A DNA stretch of 64,000 nt from Mortierella sp. BCC40632 (GCA_011634665.1 WAEK01000006.1:1558501-1622500), one strand, 5' to 3'; positions 1-12,238 are shown, counted from the stretch's first letter. Translations and numbers: made by a program. Notes: a model not told the origin generated them from the sequence alone.

Positions 1-784
1 CATCAAGAAGTTGCGCCAGAACCCCGCCTTTGTCCTCCCCGACCGTGCTGATGTCTCGATGACCACCCCCTTCATGGATGCATATGTCCGTCTGTTGATC
101 AAGACTTGCCACAAGCGTGGTGTCCACGCTATGGGAGGCATGGCTGCTCAGATTCCCATCAAGAACAACGAGGCTGCCAACAAGGCTGCCATGGACAAGG
201 TCCGCAACGACAAGCTCCGTGAGGTCAAGGCTGGTCACGATGGTACCTGGGTGGCTCACCCCGACTTGGTCAAGATTGCTCTTGCCATCTTTAACGAGCA
301 CATGCCTCAGCCCAACCAGCTCCACATCCGTCGTGAGGATGTCCATGTCACTGCCCAGGATTTGCTCAACACCAACGTCAAGGGTGGTAAGATCACCGAG
401 GCCGGTATCCGTGCCAACGTCTCGGTCTCGTTGATGTACATGGAGGCCTGGTTGCGTGGCGCTGGATGTGTCCCTATCCACAACTTGATGGAGGATGCCG
501 CTACGGCTGAGATCTCGCGGTCACAGCTCTGGCAGTGGGCTAAGCACCAGGCCAAGACTGACAAGGGTCAGGCTGTCACTGCTGACTACTTGTTGAAGGT
601 TTTGGATGAGGAAGTTGACAAGTTGGCCAAGGAGATGGGTGAGCAGCGTTTCAAGGCTTCCAAGATTCCCCAGGCCAAGAAGCACCTTGCAGGACAGATC
701 ACTGGCAAGGACTATGCCGACTTTTTGACCACTCTTCTCTACGAAGACATTGTTGTCCTCGAGGATTTCAAGGCCAAGATCTAA
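1..784 (+). CDS. Malate synthase, C-terminal part (5' end outside window)
   Basis: Malate synthase condenses glyoxylate with acetyl-CoA to give malate, the second step of the glyoxylate bypass. About 260 residues are present, roughly the last half of a protein usually near 540 aa. The reading frame is open from base 2, so the gene starts outside the window. Visible family features are the segment [20 protein letters not shown] (about residues 30-50 here) and [11 protein letters not shown] (about residues 164-174), which carries the acidic catalytic residue of the family. The protein ends in Ala-Lys-Ile, a known variant of the peroxisomal PTS1 tripeptide, consistent with a glyoxysomal or peroxisomal enzyme. 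No intron is visible in this part. The stop is TAA at 782-784. Identification is secure; peroxisomal location is inference. Confidence 0.96.
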   Translation, partial: IKKLRQNPAFVLPDRADVSMTTPFMDAYVRLLIKTCHKRGVHAMGGMAAQIPIKNNEAANKAAMDKVRNDKLREVKAGHDGTWVAHPDLVKIALAIFNEHMPQPNQLHIRREDVHVTAQDLLNTNVKGGKITEAGIRANVSVSLMYMEAWLRGAGCVPIHNLMEDAATAEISRSQLWQWAKHQAKTDKGQAVTADYLLKVLDEEVDKLAKEMGEQRFKASKIPQAKKHLAGQITGKDYADFLTTLLYEDIVVLEDFKAKI

Positions 785-813
785 AGGATAGACTTTTACC
801 CTTTCTCTCTTCG

Positions 814-845
<32 letters not shown>

Positions 846-1194
846 TCTCTCTCCATCTTATTGTTTCTATAACACATCATTGTCTTTTGTCTAATCAAGT
901 CATTGTCATTCAACGCCCTCCATTGCAACAAAAGTGACCCATTGTCCGAAAAGAAAGAAAAAAGAAAAAAAAAAAAAGAAAAAAAAAAAAAAAAAAAAAA
1001 GACGAACATACCAAAAAATCCACCCTTTGGGAGGACTGTACAGCAAATTTTAAATGCAAATAAAAAAAAAAAAAAATAAAAAAAGATATCTTTCTCATTC
1101 TCTCTCATGAAACCATTCTTTCCTCCTTGATTACTACCCAAAGACGATAAATCTTTAATTACGCTGCTGTATTATCTTTGCTTATCTCGTCAAC

Positions 1195-1225
<31 letters not shown>

Positions 1226-1234
1226 CGATCCAAT
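785..1234. other. Convergent intergenic spacer, malate synthase/GH17
   Basis: This spacer holds the 3' ends of two convergent genes. It contains a CT-rich run at about 806-855, purine/A-rich DNA at about 945-1090, and a T16 run that meets an A15 run at 1195-1225. No coding sequence is supported. Confidence 0.8.
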
Positions 1235-1468
1235 CTAGTTGGCAAGGCAATCGGGCAACTTGACCTTGAGACGCTTATCCACGGTCATGAGACCCCAGAA
1301 ACCCTCGACAGGGGATCCGGGCCACATCTTCCAGGGAGCATCAAAGAACTCAAAGTAATAGTACGGCAGATTCTTTTTGTTGGCCTCGCACAACCAAGTA
1401 TCCAGAAAAGTTTGCAACGCAGGGATTGAAGGGATCGACGAGTCTAGAAGAAGAAGAAGAAGAAAAAG

Positions 1469-1565
<97 letters not shown>

Positions 1566-2440
1566 AAGGTAAGAGATTGTCTACAGATTTCTTAAATCGT
1601 TTTTAGACTGCGAGAGAGTAAAAAAGAGAAAGAGAGATATCCAACACTTACTGGTATTGTCACTGGCAGGGAAAGTGGGCCAACCAACTTCAGTCACCCA
1701 GATATCCTTGGGCGTGAGCAGACCTTCGTTTGCATCCTTCCTGACCGTCTCAAGATACTTCCAGAAAAAGGTATTCGCCTGCTCCACAGGAGCTCCCGAG
1801 AAGAAAGGATGCAAGTTGGAACCCACCAAGTCCTCCATGCCCGTCAGAGGAGGTTTGTTGGCCTTTTCAAGATCCGAGGTAAAGACGGGGATATTGGGCT
1901 GACCCTGACTGACCACCCATTGCTTGACCTCTTGCACACATGCCATCAGGACAGAAAGGGGTTGATAGTTGTCGTAAATGACCTCGTTACCGACGGAGAC
2001 ACCAATGATGTCGTTCCAGCCATAGGTTCCCACGACGGAATAAAACTCATCTCGTTGACGGGTATAGGTTGTGTTTGTAGCATCGATCCAGATACCAACT
2101 ACGACCTTGAGATCCAACTTGAGTCGACGGATCGAGTCCATCGTGAATTTGAGAACGTTGCAATCGGTACCATAGAGACGTACACGACGAGTGGTCTGAG
2201 CAAGGAGGACCAGCTCTTCATCGACAGACTTTTGGGTATTGAAGCAGCCGGGCACCTGAGCATTCATGGGCACATAGGCCATGCCATAAAAGACACGCTT
2301 CAACGGATAGTTGGGCACGAGCTCGTTGATGGGGAGTGCTAGATAATATCAATAAAAGGGATATCATGTGGAGAAAGAGTCAGAAAAGAGAATGTGGAAA
2401 AAAAAACGTGACTTGAGGATCAAAAGGCCTGGACTATTTT

Positions 2441-2494
<54 letters not shown>

Positions 2495-3289
2495 CTCCCC
2501 TACTCTTTCTTTTTCTCGCCCTTCCATGTGCGAAGAAAGAGAAAGCGGACTCGAATTAACCCTGTCCTCAGTCCCCAGCCCAGGAAAGGTCAGGGTGCTC
2601 ACTTTCTTTGTTGCGTCCACAACTAAGCATGGTTGAGTGAGCACTCGAGGAGCCAAACAAAGAGAGAGCGACCAAGAGAGACAGACAGAGACATACGGGA
2701 GAGAAAATGAAAATGCCAAAAGAGAAGGGGAGGAAGACTCTATCTCTCTCTTTCTCTTTCTCTCTCTCTCTCTCTCTTAATTCTTTTTTGACATGCCCAT
2801 GCGCAAACTTGCTCTTCTCCTCTTTTTTTTTTTTTTTTTTAAAAAAAAAAAATATGAATAGTTGGACTTACGTGGTGGTTTGTTTCCGCCGTTACCGCCT
2901 TTACCGCCATTGCCGCCATTGCCATTGCCATTGCCACCATTGTTACTGCCGTTGCCGTTACCGCCGTTGCTTCGGTCCATCTCCTGGTCCTGGTTCTTCT
3001 TGAACACGGCAAAATACCAGGCCAAGACGGCAGCAATCGCAATCAACAACAATGCAGCAATGGCTCCCAAGATAATCTTTTTGTTGGATTTCTTTTTGCC
3101 CTGTTGTTTATAGGCACCGGAACCACCTCCACCATAGGAGTCGTATTGTTGTTGTTCACGAAGACGTTCTTCTTGTCGAAGTTGTTGAGGGGTCTTGTTG
3201 GTTGCGTAGGAAGCGGAACGGTCGTAACCATAGTCGTCCGTTTCGTCGTCATCGAAGTGACGCTGCCGTTGTTGTAAAGGGATAGACAT
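1235..3289 (-). CDS. GH17 beta-1,3-glucanase-like protein with N-terminal membrane anchor
   Basis: A glycoside hydrolase family 17 protein (fungal Bgl2/Scw type), expected to cleave or remodel wall beta-1,3-glucan. Exon 1 (3289-2872) encodes a cytosolic N-terminus rich in charged residues and Gln, one hydrophobic segment (about residues 72-93, preceded by KKKSNKK) and a Gly/Asn spacer. Its donor is GTAAGT at 2871. The main catalytic exon ends at 1652 (GTAAGT) and its acceptor is near 2341. It carries VFYGMAYVP, the acid/base motif VSVGNEV and the nucleophile motif WVTEVGWPT. The last exon (1443-1235) joins in phase and reads SSIPSIPALQTFLDTWLCEA onward to the stop. No signal peptide is seen, so a type II membrane topology is likely. 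The splicing between 2343 and 2871 is unresolved: a candidate 20-nt exon at 2622-2603 does not give the right phase for the next exon. Confidence 0.88.
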
Positions 3290-3886
3290 TGGATTAGGTT
3301 AGGGTAGGGGGGAGGGGAGGAGGAAGAAGGAGGAAGTGGAGAGTAAAAGATGTGGAGAGTGAAAGAAGGTGAGAGAGAGAGAGAGAGAGAAGGTAAAAAA
3401 AGAAGAGATGTTTGTGTGCCTTTGTGTGTGTGGTTTTAGAAGAGAACAACAGGGAACAAGAGTTGCGCCCAGGTGTGCGAGAGTGAAGGGACGGGAAAAG
3501 AGGAGAAAAATAGACAGCGGGAGCTGAGGGAATGGGTCGTAAGCCGGTCTAGAGAGACAGGCCAGAGGAGAGAGAAAGACCCTTTTTTGGAGGAAAGGGG
3601 AGGAGGGGAGGGAGGATGGAGATGGAGATGAAGATGGATGAATGACAGATGACAAAAAAAAAAAGAAAAAAGAAAAGAAAGAATGTTGATCCGAGAATCC
3701 AAAGAAGAGGAAAAGGTCGTGTACCTGGCTCTCTCTCTCTCTCGTGCTCCCCGTTCTTTTTTGTTCGTTACCGGGGCAAGTCTCCAACGGATGGGCGCTC
3801 TTTCGCTTCTCTTCGACAACCTTGTTCCTGGTATTGGGGGGGCGGGCGCTATTTTTATATGTGCGGTCGGGAAATTCGAGGCATCT

Positions 3887-3924
<38 letters not shown>

Positions 3925-4558
3925 CTGACTTTCTGTGTGTGTGTGTGTGCACGGCCTCTCTCTCTCTCTCTCTCTCTCTCAATCTACGTCTACAACAGTC
4001 ACTCAAGTGATATTCGCATATCTTGTCTCGGTTTTGCACGCATGGCGATCCCTGAGAAAGTAGTTGGTCAACCCGTTCCTACAGTACGTAAAAAAAGAAT
4101 ATACCTTGGAAAAAAATACCAAGAGTAGTTATGGAGGGAATAGACTCTGTTCTACCAACTCGGCGAATGGTAACGACTCTCTACCTACGAGATATACAAC
4201 ACGTATCTTTCTTTCTTTTTTTTATATATTCTTTTCTCACAAGTCATGTCGATCTTTTTCCCATGTCTTTCACCACTTACTCTTGACAATGAAGAGTGAG
4301 TCGACTCGAGCAACAGTGCGGACTTAATCTGACTATTCAATGGTTCAGACCCACCTCTATTGAGTTCTAGACTGCGGGCCCATGCAACTCGTTCATTGAC
4401 TTAAATAAACACATTACTGTATTTTTTCCCCCTCAGAGTTTGTAGTGTTTATTTATGTGAAATAGTCCATGATGTAAGCAGCGTGCGCCTCCTCCTCTTC
4501 GATTTCCAGAAGTGGCCCTCTTTTCCTACTTTACTCACTCGAGACAATGACAAAAAAG

Positions 4559-4589
<31 letters not shown>

Positions 4590-4594
4590 TGGTC
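3290..4594. other. Intergenic: 5' side of GH17, 3' side of AP-1 sigma
   Basis: This is upstream DNA of the GH17 gene and the 3' end of the adaptin gene. It is rich in (GA)n and (CT)n runs (about 3370-3395, 3730-3745, 3887-3921, 3957-3980) and has a (GT)n run near 3935-3950. A TATA-like string read on the minus strand lies at 3849-3859, about 560 bp upstream of the GH17 start. A 26-base A run follows the adaptin stop on its 3' side, near 4560-4587. No coding exon is supported. Confidence 0.7.
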
Positions 4595-5584
4595 CTATCT
4601 TTTTTCCTCATTTGCTTCTTCGACTTCAATTGCATCCTGTTCATGAATCGCCTGTAAACCAACGACCTTGCTCGATTCCTGTATTTCGCCTGCAATCAAA
4701 AGTTCATCCAGAATAAAGTAGGCTCGCTGAAAGTTGAAAATCAAGTCCAGTTCACAAACCTATTTCAAAATACATATTCATCATCCCCCCCATCCCCACC
4801 CACCCCCAAAAAAGAAAACAGAAAAATAGAATAAAAAAAAAATGTCATTCGACCATTTTTCTCATCCATCAGATAAATCATAGACAGTCTCGAGTCTTCG
4901 TGGCTCTCTCTCTCTCTCTCTGTAACAAAGATCCTATCATTGTTTGCATGACAAGGAAGCACACACACAATAAGGATTTGCTCCGCCTTACGTTGCCAAA
5001 ATACCGGTCCAGGATCTCGACAAAGCGATGAATAATCTCGAGCGTCAGAAGCTCATTGTCCTGAGGACCGACTCCTGTAATAAAATAGAGACTCGCATAC
5101 CTTGACGCGAGGTCAATGGTGGATTCATAGGCATCACAAAGAGAAAGAAAGAAGATAGTCAAGGTCAGGATCCGTGTCCCGCAATTGTTCTTCTTCTTGA
5201 ATAACATCTCCCTTGTTCTTCACAGTGACAGGTACTCTGTCCTTCCCCCCTATCATCCCGCTATTCCCATACCTCCGATAAATGACTTTGGTGTCTATTT
5301 GGTCAAAAAAGGCAATTGTCAGTCAGCGAATCCCTTTTTTTTTTTTTGGTTGAACAGATGCTTCACAACAGCGATGGTCACCGAGCAAATAGAAAAAGAG
5401 AGAGAGAACCTAATCACTTGCCTTTGTATTCTATAAAGTTGCACATGCGCGCCTTCCGACCAAGAACAATCTGCGTGACATCTTTGACAATCTTGGATTT
5501 TTCTTTGGGACTCATGGTCGTGAACCATTTTGCAAGACGGGTCTTGCCCTGCCGGCTCACTAGTAATACAAAGTTGATCTATTG

Positions 5585-5616
<32 letters not shown>

Positions 5617-6043
5617 GGAGAAGGAGGAAGCAGAGATATTAGTGGAGAATCGAGCTAGCCGTTGAATAGATTTTGTAAAAGGGTCTCTTTGTCGGGTCAA
5701 GCTAGTCGTAGAGGTGAAGTCCCGAGGACTGATATATTCTTTCTCTCTCTCTCTCTCTCTTTGTTTCTTTGCTTTTGTCCAGAAGGATTTGGAAGAGTTC
5801 AGACAACACCCCTTCCTGAAAAAAAAAAAAAAAAAAAAAAAGCCGGGATTGGTATACATCCTTTGCGGTCCTCGTCGAGTTCTAAATGGAGTGAGAACCT
5901 CCTCCACTCGGGGGGTCGGATGAATAAAAAAAAAAAAGTCGCTGCCATCTGATGACCGTATGAATTGAAGCTGTGTCCATGAGTGTCCTGTCCTGTCATC
6001 TCCTATTTCATAACGCCAGTGTTGCATGATCCAATGCGCCAGA

Positions 6044-6081
<38 letters not shown>

Positions 6082-6140
6082 TCGACTCGTAGAGGAATGA
6101 GAGAGGTCTTCAAGTCCCGTTTGATGCAACTTACAGGCAT
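4595..6140 (-). CDS. AP-1 clathrin adaptor complex, sigma subunit
   Basis: The small subunit of the AP-1 adaptor, which with gamma, beta and mu chains recruits clathrin at the trans-Golgi and endosomes. Five exons join in phase: 6140-6135 (Met-Pro only), 5578-5422, 5294-5273, 5100-4992 and 4759-4595, giving 152 residues, close to the usual 150-160. Family landmarks are [18 protein letters not shown] near the start, [51 protein letters not shown] and [19 protein letters not shown]. Intron 2 has a GC donor (GCAAGT at 5421-5416) and an AG acceptor. The 6-nt first exon is the least certain part: it was chosen because ATGCCT is followed by GTAAGT and yields the family-typical [12 protein letters not shown]-1 rather than AP-2 or AP-3 is judged from overall similarity. 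Confidence 0.9.
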
Positions 6141-8244
6141 TGGGTTCTGAAAAGTATCCTTGGTTCAATGGGAATGCCTGCTCAGCTACACTTTCCCTTT
6201 CTATCTCACTCTCCTAGCAGTCTCTGTCGAGTCTGTCCCACTACCAAAAAAGAAGAAAAAGAAAAGAAAGGTTCGTGATGTGATGGAAGCAAGAAAGAAT
6301 GGCAAGATGAAATGCCAATGAACTTGTCGCTGGCGGGTCGAAAGGGTCCCTGCTTTGTTCTTTTCTTTCTTTCTCTCGGCCCACGATCGAGACTAGGGAT
6401 GCAAGGAGACAGAAAGAGGATGCCAAGAAATGGGCGAGGCGTGACTAGCTGAGCAGATGGAGGAAACGATGGCTGTTGGCAAGAGCGGATCTGGTTGTTG
6501 TTAGCGTTTCCAAAGGATTCCTGTCCGCGACGAAAGGGGATATCGAAAAGAGTTGAAGAAAAGAAGGGAGAGAGAAAAGAGTGTGTGTGAGAAGAAGAAG
6601 AAGAAGAACCCTGGTGTACCTAGTGAGCCTCTCTTCTGACTTGCTGAATTTTTTTTCCACGCATCACCACCCCCACCTCACTCCCTTTGCTTTGTCTCCT
6701 CACACACACACACACACATTCACACACACACACTCTCTCTCTCTTCTTTCTCTCTTTCTCGGAAAACGCGTCCGACTCGCAGACGCATCGCCACATCGAT
6801 CCAATGATTGGGTCCCCGTCGCGTCGCGAACGTGTCCGGCCGTGCTCCCAAAAGTCAGACAAGACATTGGGAGCCAAGTCGAGCTGCATCATGCATTGGC
6901 CTCCATTCTTATTCCTATTGGAGGAGGGAGATTCCGAGAGGATAAGGATTATTATTCCCTGGTTGTTGTTTTTTCCCCTCGATCGAGCTCTTTTCTTAAG
7001 GAACACCCATACTATGCTGTCGATCTATTGTAGAGCTGGACAAAGATTGACAGCCGTACAAAGACTCAATCTGTATCATTTGATACACCTAACAGTTAGA
7101 GGGTGTGACGAAATTCTCCCTAGAACGGATAGCGACACCTTTTTTCTTTGCTGTTTGAGCCAGGATAGCATGGCAGCCCCAAAAACAGGGTCGATCTGTT
7201 TACCGAATAAATAAAAATAATCAAGTCCACGGAGACAGAGATGAGCCTTCGAATGTCCTGAAGACTTTTGTTCAAATTTTTCACCCCCTTGAAGCTCATG
7301 GCCACCAGAATCTGGACTGACTGGGTGACTGGCAAGAAAGTCCTACCACAGGCCTAAAAAAGGCAGTCCAAGGGCCAAATCGGGCGGAATAGTTGTTTTC
7401 TACTCCTCCTCCTCCTCCTCCTGTCGGTGCGCCACTCCATGGATAATTTGTTCGTCTTCCTGAATAATAAATAGGTGCACTACAAGGCTGGAATGTGGCG
7501 AGCTTTGTGTGGCGCACTTCCCTGGCATTTGTTGTTATTGCTGTTGCTGTTTACTAAAGTGTCCTGCTTATTTTTTTTATTTTTTTCCAACCCAGGCCAA
7601 AGTTGAAGGGCGAATAGTGGCAACAAAGAGAGAGAGAGAAGGAGAATCTTTTCAACCCTTGTGGCTTGGTCTATGATACGCACTGTGACACCATTGGCAC
7701 CAGACGGACGCTTTTCCCTGAACGGATAGACCGAGTCGGAGCTTGTGAAGAATGTGAAGGCGGCGGGAGAGAGAGAGAGTGTGTGTGTGTGTGTATGGCA
7801 CATGGGGGTAGGAGGATAGTGGCGGGGGATTTCAAAGAGAGAAAGAGAGAGAAAGAAGTCGGACTCTGAGAGAGAGAGAGAGAGAGAAAGGGCCAATATC
7901 GATGATGGCAAAGGAGGTGCGAACGAGATCTGTCTCTCTCTCTCTGTCTGTCTATCTACTTTCTGCCCCGAAAGAGAATGACCGAGTTCTACTGGCCGAG
8001 GAGAGGAGACCAGCATGCAACAAGAAGTAGGGTTTGTGCTCTCATGTTGTTTGTTTGCTGGCCGCTTTTTTTTTTTTTTTTTTTTTTCTCTCCTGACTGT
8101 CACTACCACCAGTATTTTAGATAGGCCGATCGCCGATTCAAACATCTCTTCTTCTCATTCTCCCATTCTCATTTCCTCTTTCTCCATCCTCACTCCTCAT
8201 TCCTCTCCCACCTTCTCCTTCTCTCTCTCTCATACTCACCAGCC
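6141..8244. other. Divergent intergenic region, AP-1 sigma/SET gene
   Basis: This is the shared upstream region of two divergent genes. It contains (CA)n and (CT)n runs at about 6703-6750, a (CTC)n run near 7405-7420, (GA)n and (GT)n runs near 7765-7795 and 7870-7890, and a T20 run at about 8067-8087. CT-rich DNA directly precedes the SET-gene start. No convincing exon was found on either strand. Confidence 0.7.
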
Positions 8245-10363
8245 ATGCCTTCTCAAGAGTTGACTGCCTTCCTGGCCTGGGCCGAGGAGAACGATATCAA
8301 GTGGGACAAGAACTCCATCGAGATCCGTGAGGCCAAGCACGGCTATGGTCTCTTTGCCAAGAAGGGTCTCGAGCCTGGTTATGAAGGTATGAAGGAAAAA
8401 AATAAAATAAAATAAAATAAAAATACAACAGGACCACCTCTCTCTTGCTTCAAAACGTCTCGCACTGCTCTGACACGCGTGTTCGGATTCATCTCTCCTC
8501 TTTTTAGCTATCCAGGTGCCCAAGTCGATCGTCCTGTCCGCTGCTTCGGCCGGTATCGCCAACTTGTTGGAGGAGGACCACATCGAGGAGCCTGTTGCTT
8601 TGATCCTCGCCTGCTTGTACGAGATCTCGCGCGGCAGCGAGTCGCTCTGGGGCCCCTACTTGGCTCTTTTGGCCACCTTGGTTCCTGAGATGTCCCGCCC
8701 CTTGACCGAGGATGATGTCGAGGTCTTGAAAAAGTCCGAGGCTTACAGCATGATTGAGGAGAACATGGTAAGAGGCACTAGTAGCCTGCTATTGTTTTGT
8801 TTATCGGAAGGGCTTGCGGCGGTTGGTTGTTCCTGGGAACAAAAGAGAGACTGATGTTTTGGCTCTGACACATGGATTGATAAACTGATGATGATGTTGA
8901 TGGTGACATGATAGAACGAGCAAAAGGAGGAGTACGACAACATTGTTACGCCCTTCCTCAAGAAGCACCCTGAGGTGTTCACCGAGGAGGTCCAGGCCAA
9001 GTTCTTCAAGTACGAGGACTACAAGTTGATGACTGCCCAGGTCTCTGCTCGTGCTATGGATGTTGACAACTACCATCTCTCGGCCATGGTTCCTTTTGCT
9101 GACTTGTAAGTGGAGAGTAGCACGAATTTTTTTTCTTTTTTTTTTTTTCTTTGTTGGTCTGAGAAGGAGTGGCTGGGTGTGTGACAGTGTGTCTGGAATA
9201 CTGATGGGACCTTTTTTCCCTCCCTGATCTCAAACACATGTCCCAATTCTAGTGTCAACCACAACAGCCAGCCTAACGCTGACTTTGCAACCTACGAGGA
9301 TGTCTGCGATATCTGCGGCGCTCTCTCGTGCGAGCATTTGGAAGATCCCGAGGACGAGGATGACGAGGACGAGGCTCCCGAACTCGCCGACAAGGACTCG
9401 GAGCGCGCCGCTGCTGCCTCCGCCAAGGCCTCAATCAAGGGCGAGAAGGAGGAGGGTGACGATGAGGAGGACGATGAGGAGGATGGCGACTGGGAGGATG
9501 ATATCAACGACACGTGCGATATCATCATTGATGACGATATTGCCAAGGGCGCCGAGATCACTCGCAGCTACGGACCCTACCCTAACAAGCTCTTCATGAG
9601 CGAGTATGGCTTTGCCGATGCCGACAATGCCCACGACACCGTCACCATCAAGATGGACCTTGTCCGCAAGGTCGCCGAGTCGATCTTGGGCGATGCCGCT
9701 TCCGTTGAGGAGAGAGTGAACTGGTTCTTGAAGGTCGAGGATGACATCTTTGAGGCAGAGGATGAGTGCATCGATGATGATTGCTGCGGCCATGAGCATA
9801 GCCACGAGAACGGCCACAAGCATGAGAAGACCAAGCCCGAGGCTGCTGCCGAGGAGAAGGACAAGGAAGAGGAAGAGGAGGAAGATGACGAGACCAAGGA
9901 GCTCTTGTACCTTGTCTCAAACGGTGCCGTGGATGATCGTCTCTTGGTCTTGCTCAACCTTCTCTCGCTCGAGAAGGAAAAGTTCACCGGTCTCCAGGAG
10001 AACTTGGAGGTTGCTGGTGCCTTCTTTAACGAGGTTTGCCTCCGCCGTGTGCTTGAGGAGAACCTTGAGGATTTGGAGGAGGAGGAGGAGGAGGAGGATA
10101 TCCCCAAGCCAGAGCTCAAGCCCTTGGATGAGGCTGGACGCAAGGTCCAAAAGTCGGTCTTTGAGGCTGCTCTTCAGTTGATCCGTCTCCGTGCAGAGTC
10201 CACCGGTGTGACTGCAGCATCGACTGCTGAGGAGGATTTGGCGGCGCTCGAAAAGTCGTCTTTGACTGGCATTCAGTACTATGCCACTCTCTGTGCTCAG
10301 GGCGAGAAGCAGATCCTCCAGAACGGACTCAAGAACTACCAGAAGCGTCTTTCTGAGCTCTAA
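8245..10363 (+). CDS. SET-domain protein lysine methyltransferase (Rubisco LSMT/RKM-like)
   Basis: Predicted S-adenosylmethionine-dependent protein lysine methyltransferase of the SETD6/RKM/Rubisco-LSMT class; members modify ribosomal or other non-histone proteins. Four exons join in phase: 8245-8386, 8508-8767, 8915-9105 and 9253-10363, giving 567 residues. Near the N-terminus, IEIREAKHGYGLFAKKGLEPG matches the SET-N start. The core motif FVNHNSQPNADF is at about 198-209, and ITRSYGPYPNKLFMSEYGF, which completes the SET fold, at about 299-317. Between them lies an unusually long insert (about 212-296), very acidic, with a CDICGALSCEH cluster. A second Cys/His-rich stretch (DDCCGHEHSHENGHKH) follows in the C-terminal substrate-binding half. 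The start ATG follows a pyrimidine-rich leader. Substrate cannot be told from sequence. Confidence 0.87.
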
Positions 10364-11182
10364 AGGGAGACCGTTCTCTTGCTTCCTCACTTTCCTTTCT
10401 TTGCACAGACTCCATTTCCTCCCATGTACACTCCATCCACATTACAAGCACACACAGATACACCTCGCCTCTCAAGAAATTGGCCGAATTGCGAGCACGA
10501 CGATGCGTTTAATAGAGTAGAATGAAAAAAAAATGTCTATATCAATATACACCAGCCTCGTTTCTTGCGCCCTTTCTTCTTGCTGTTGTTGATTGCTGAT
10601 TGTTGCCCTGGTATGGATGTAAAATTCCGAGAGGCGGATCAAATTCAGGGCGAATCCTGTTTTCTCTCGGATTAGACTCTAAGCCATTATCCAGTCAAGT
10701 TTGAAAGAGAGAAGGAAGGGTCTAAGAAAGTGCGGGTGGATATCTTTTAGAGACGAAAGGAGGCCCTTACCAATAACTGGATAAAGAAACAGAGACGACG
10801 CTCCTGAGCGTGTGACAACAACGTTCTCGATGCATTGTGTTCCCAAGCAACCAAGCAAGACCAATTGAGCACTGACCCTGGTCGTAGGAGAGGGGGTGTT
10901 CGAGGAATATGTGTGCATCCACTTGGGACGCGTCGTCTTTCTCAACTGTCTTTTCCAGGGATGCGTTGCCAATGCACCCCTCTTTTCGTTTCTTGCTCTC
11001 CCTCTTTCTCTTTCTCTCTTCTCTCCCTTCTCCCCCCTCTCTCACTTTCCTTCCTTCCCCTCTCTGCACTTGTCTTGTCCTCGTGGTTGCCTCTCTCTCT
11101 CTCTCTCTCTCTCCCAGTCCCCCCCCAAGGGGGGCGACTTGTTTGCCAAAAAGGAAATACAGATGCATTGCTTTTGCGGCAG

Positions 11183-11218
<36 letters not shown>

Positions 11219-12238
11219 CTTTCTTTCTTTTTTCTTTCTTTCTTTTTACGCCCAGGAGACGTGTCTCCCCCAGAACCCTTCCCCCTGTGCACCACTTCCA
11301 GCGCCATCTCCCCTCCTCCACCGTTTCTTTCCGCTTGTTGGATCTCTGTCTGTCTGTATCTGTCTCTCCCAGTCGCTGTCTCCTTTCCTTTTTCTTCATT
11401 GATTTCTTTTCTCCAACCAAAGTCCTCTTCATCCCTGAGTATCTCAGGAATGGCGCGATAGTTACTATTCATTATGGATGACGCTAGAAACGTGCACACT
11501 ACATCTCTGAAGAGTGTGGAAAGCCGATACAGGATCGTTTTCTTCTTCTTCTTCTTCTTTGTCCGTCTCCTTCCTCCCTTTCGGTGTCTGCTCTCCCGGG
11601 TTTGAGCTGGCTCTTCTAGTCAAGTCCGTATTTATCCTCTTCTTCTTGCTCTTCTTTTTCCTTTACTAGACTACAACCACAACTACCATCTCCACTTGAA
11701 CACACACATTCACCCCCACCCCTCCCCTTTCCTCTCCTCTATTCGCCGCGCTCTTTTACATTCTTTGTTGACTCTCCTCATTCAGGGACAATGCGACCGA
11801 TGTCCACCCTTCTCCTCCCCTGATGTCCGTGAACGGTGTGCTGTGGTGGTAAGAGAGCGTAAGAGGGAGAGAGACAAGACCCGGGGTTTCGTTTTTTTTT
11901 TTTTTTTTCTTTCGTTTGCTCGTTCGTCTGTGACATTGGTCCACTCCTAGATTTTTTTTTTAAATGTAGTCTCATAGTTGCAACAACAAGGCATACTCTT
12001 CTTCTTCTTTTTCTTCTTTTTTTTGAATGAAATATATATTACTATTATTATTATTTTACTATTTAAAGTAGGGTCCTAGCTTCTCCAACTCCTTTACCCT
12101 TTTAAACTGTTTCTCAAGTAACCTTCAAAGTGCGATTGCTACATCGAAAGGAAAAAGAAGAAAGAAAAAAAAAAAAGGAGAGGAGAGGAGAAAGAAGTCT
12201 AGGATATTCTTTTTTCTCTCTCTCTCTTTCTCTTTCTT
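10364..12238. other. Convergent intergenic region, SET gene/GPI protein
   Basis: No secure gene here. It holds (CT)n DNA at about 11000-11115, a T run of about 34 bases at 11185-11218 followed by TTTC repeats, and A/T-rich DNA at 11950-12070. A minus-strand stretch ending at a good GTAAGG donor near 10770 could be one exon of an unseen gene, but no partner exons were found. Confidence 0.6.

Noticed and set aside
3299..4039. 246-codon minus-strand frame upstream of the GH17 gene
   Set aside because: Made of GA/CT microsatellite translation; no family resemblance.
9577..10143. 188-codon minus-strand frame within the SET gene
   Set aside because: A Ser-rich shadow of the acidic GAG/GAT codons of the SET gene.
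10760..10880. Minus-strand segment loosely like an E1/ThiF nucleotide-binding strand, ending at a GTAAGG donor
   Set aside because: The glycine motif is degenerate and no adjoining exons with the conserved E1 motifs were found.
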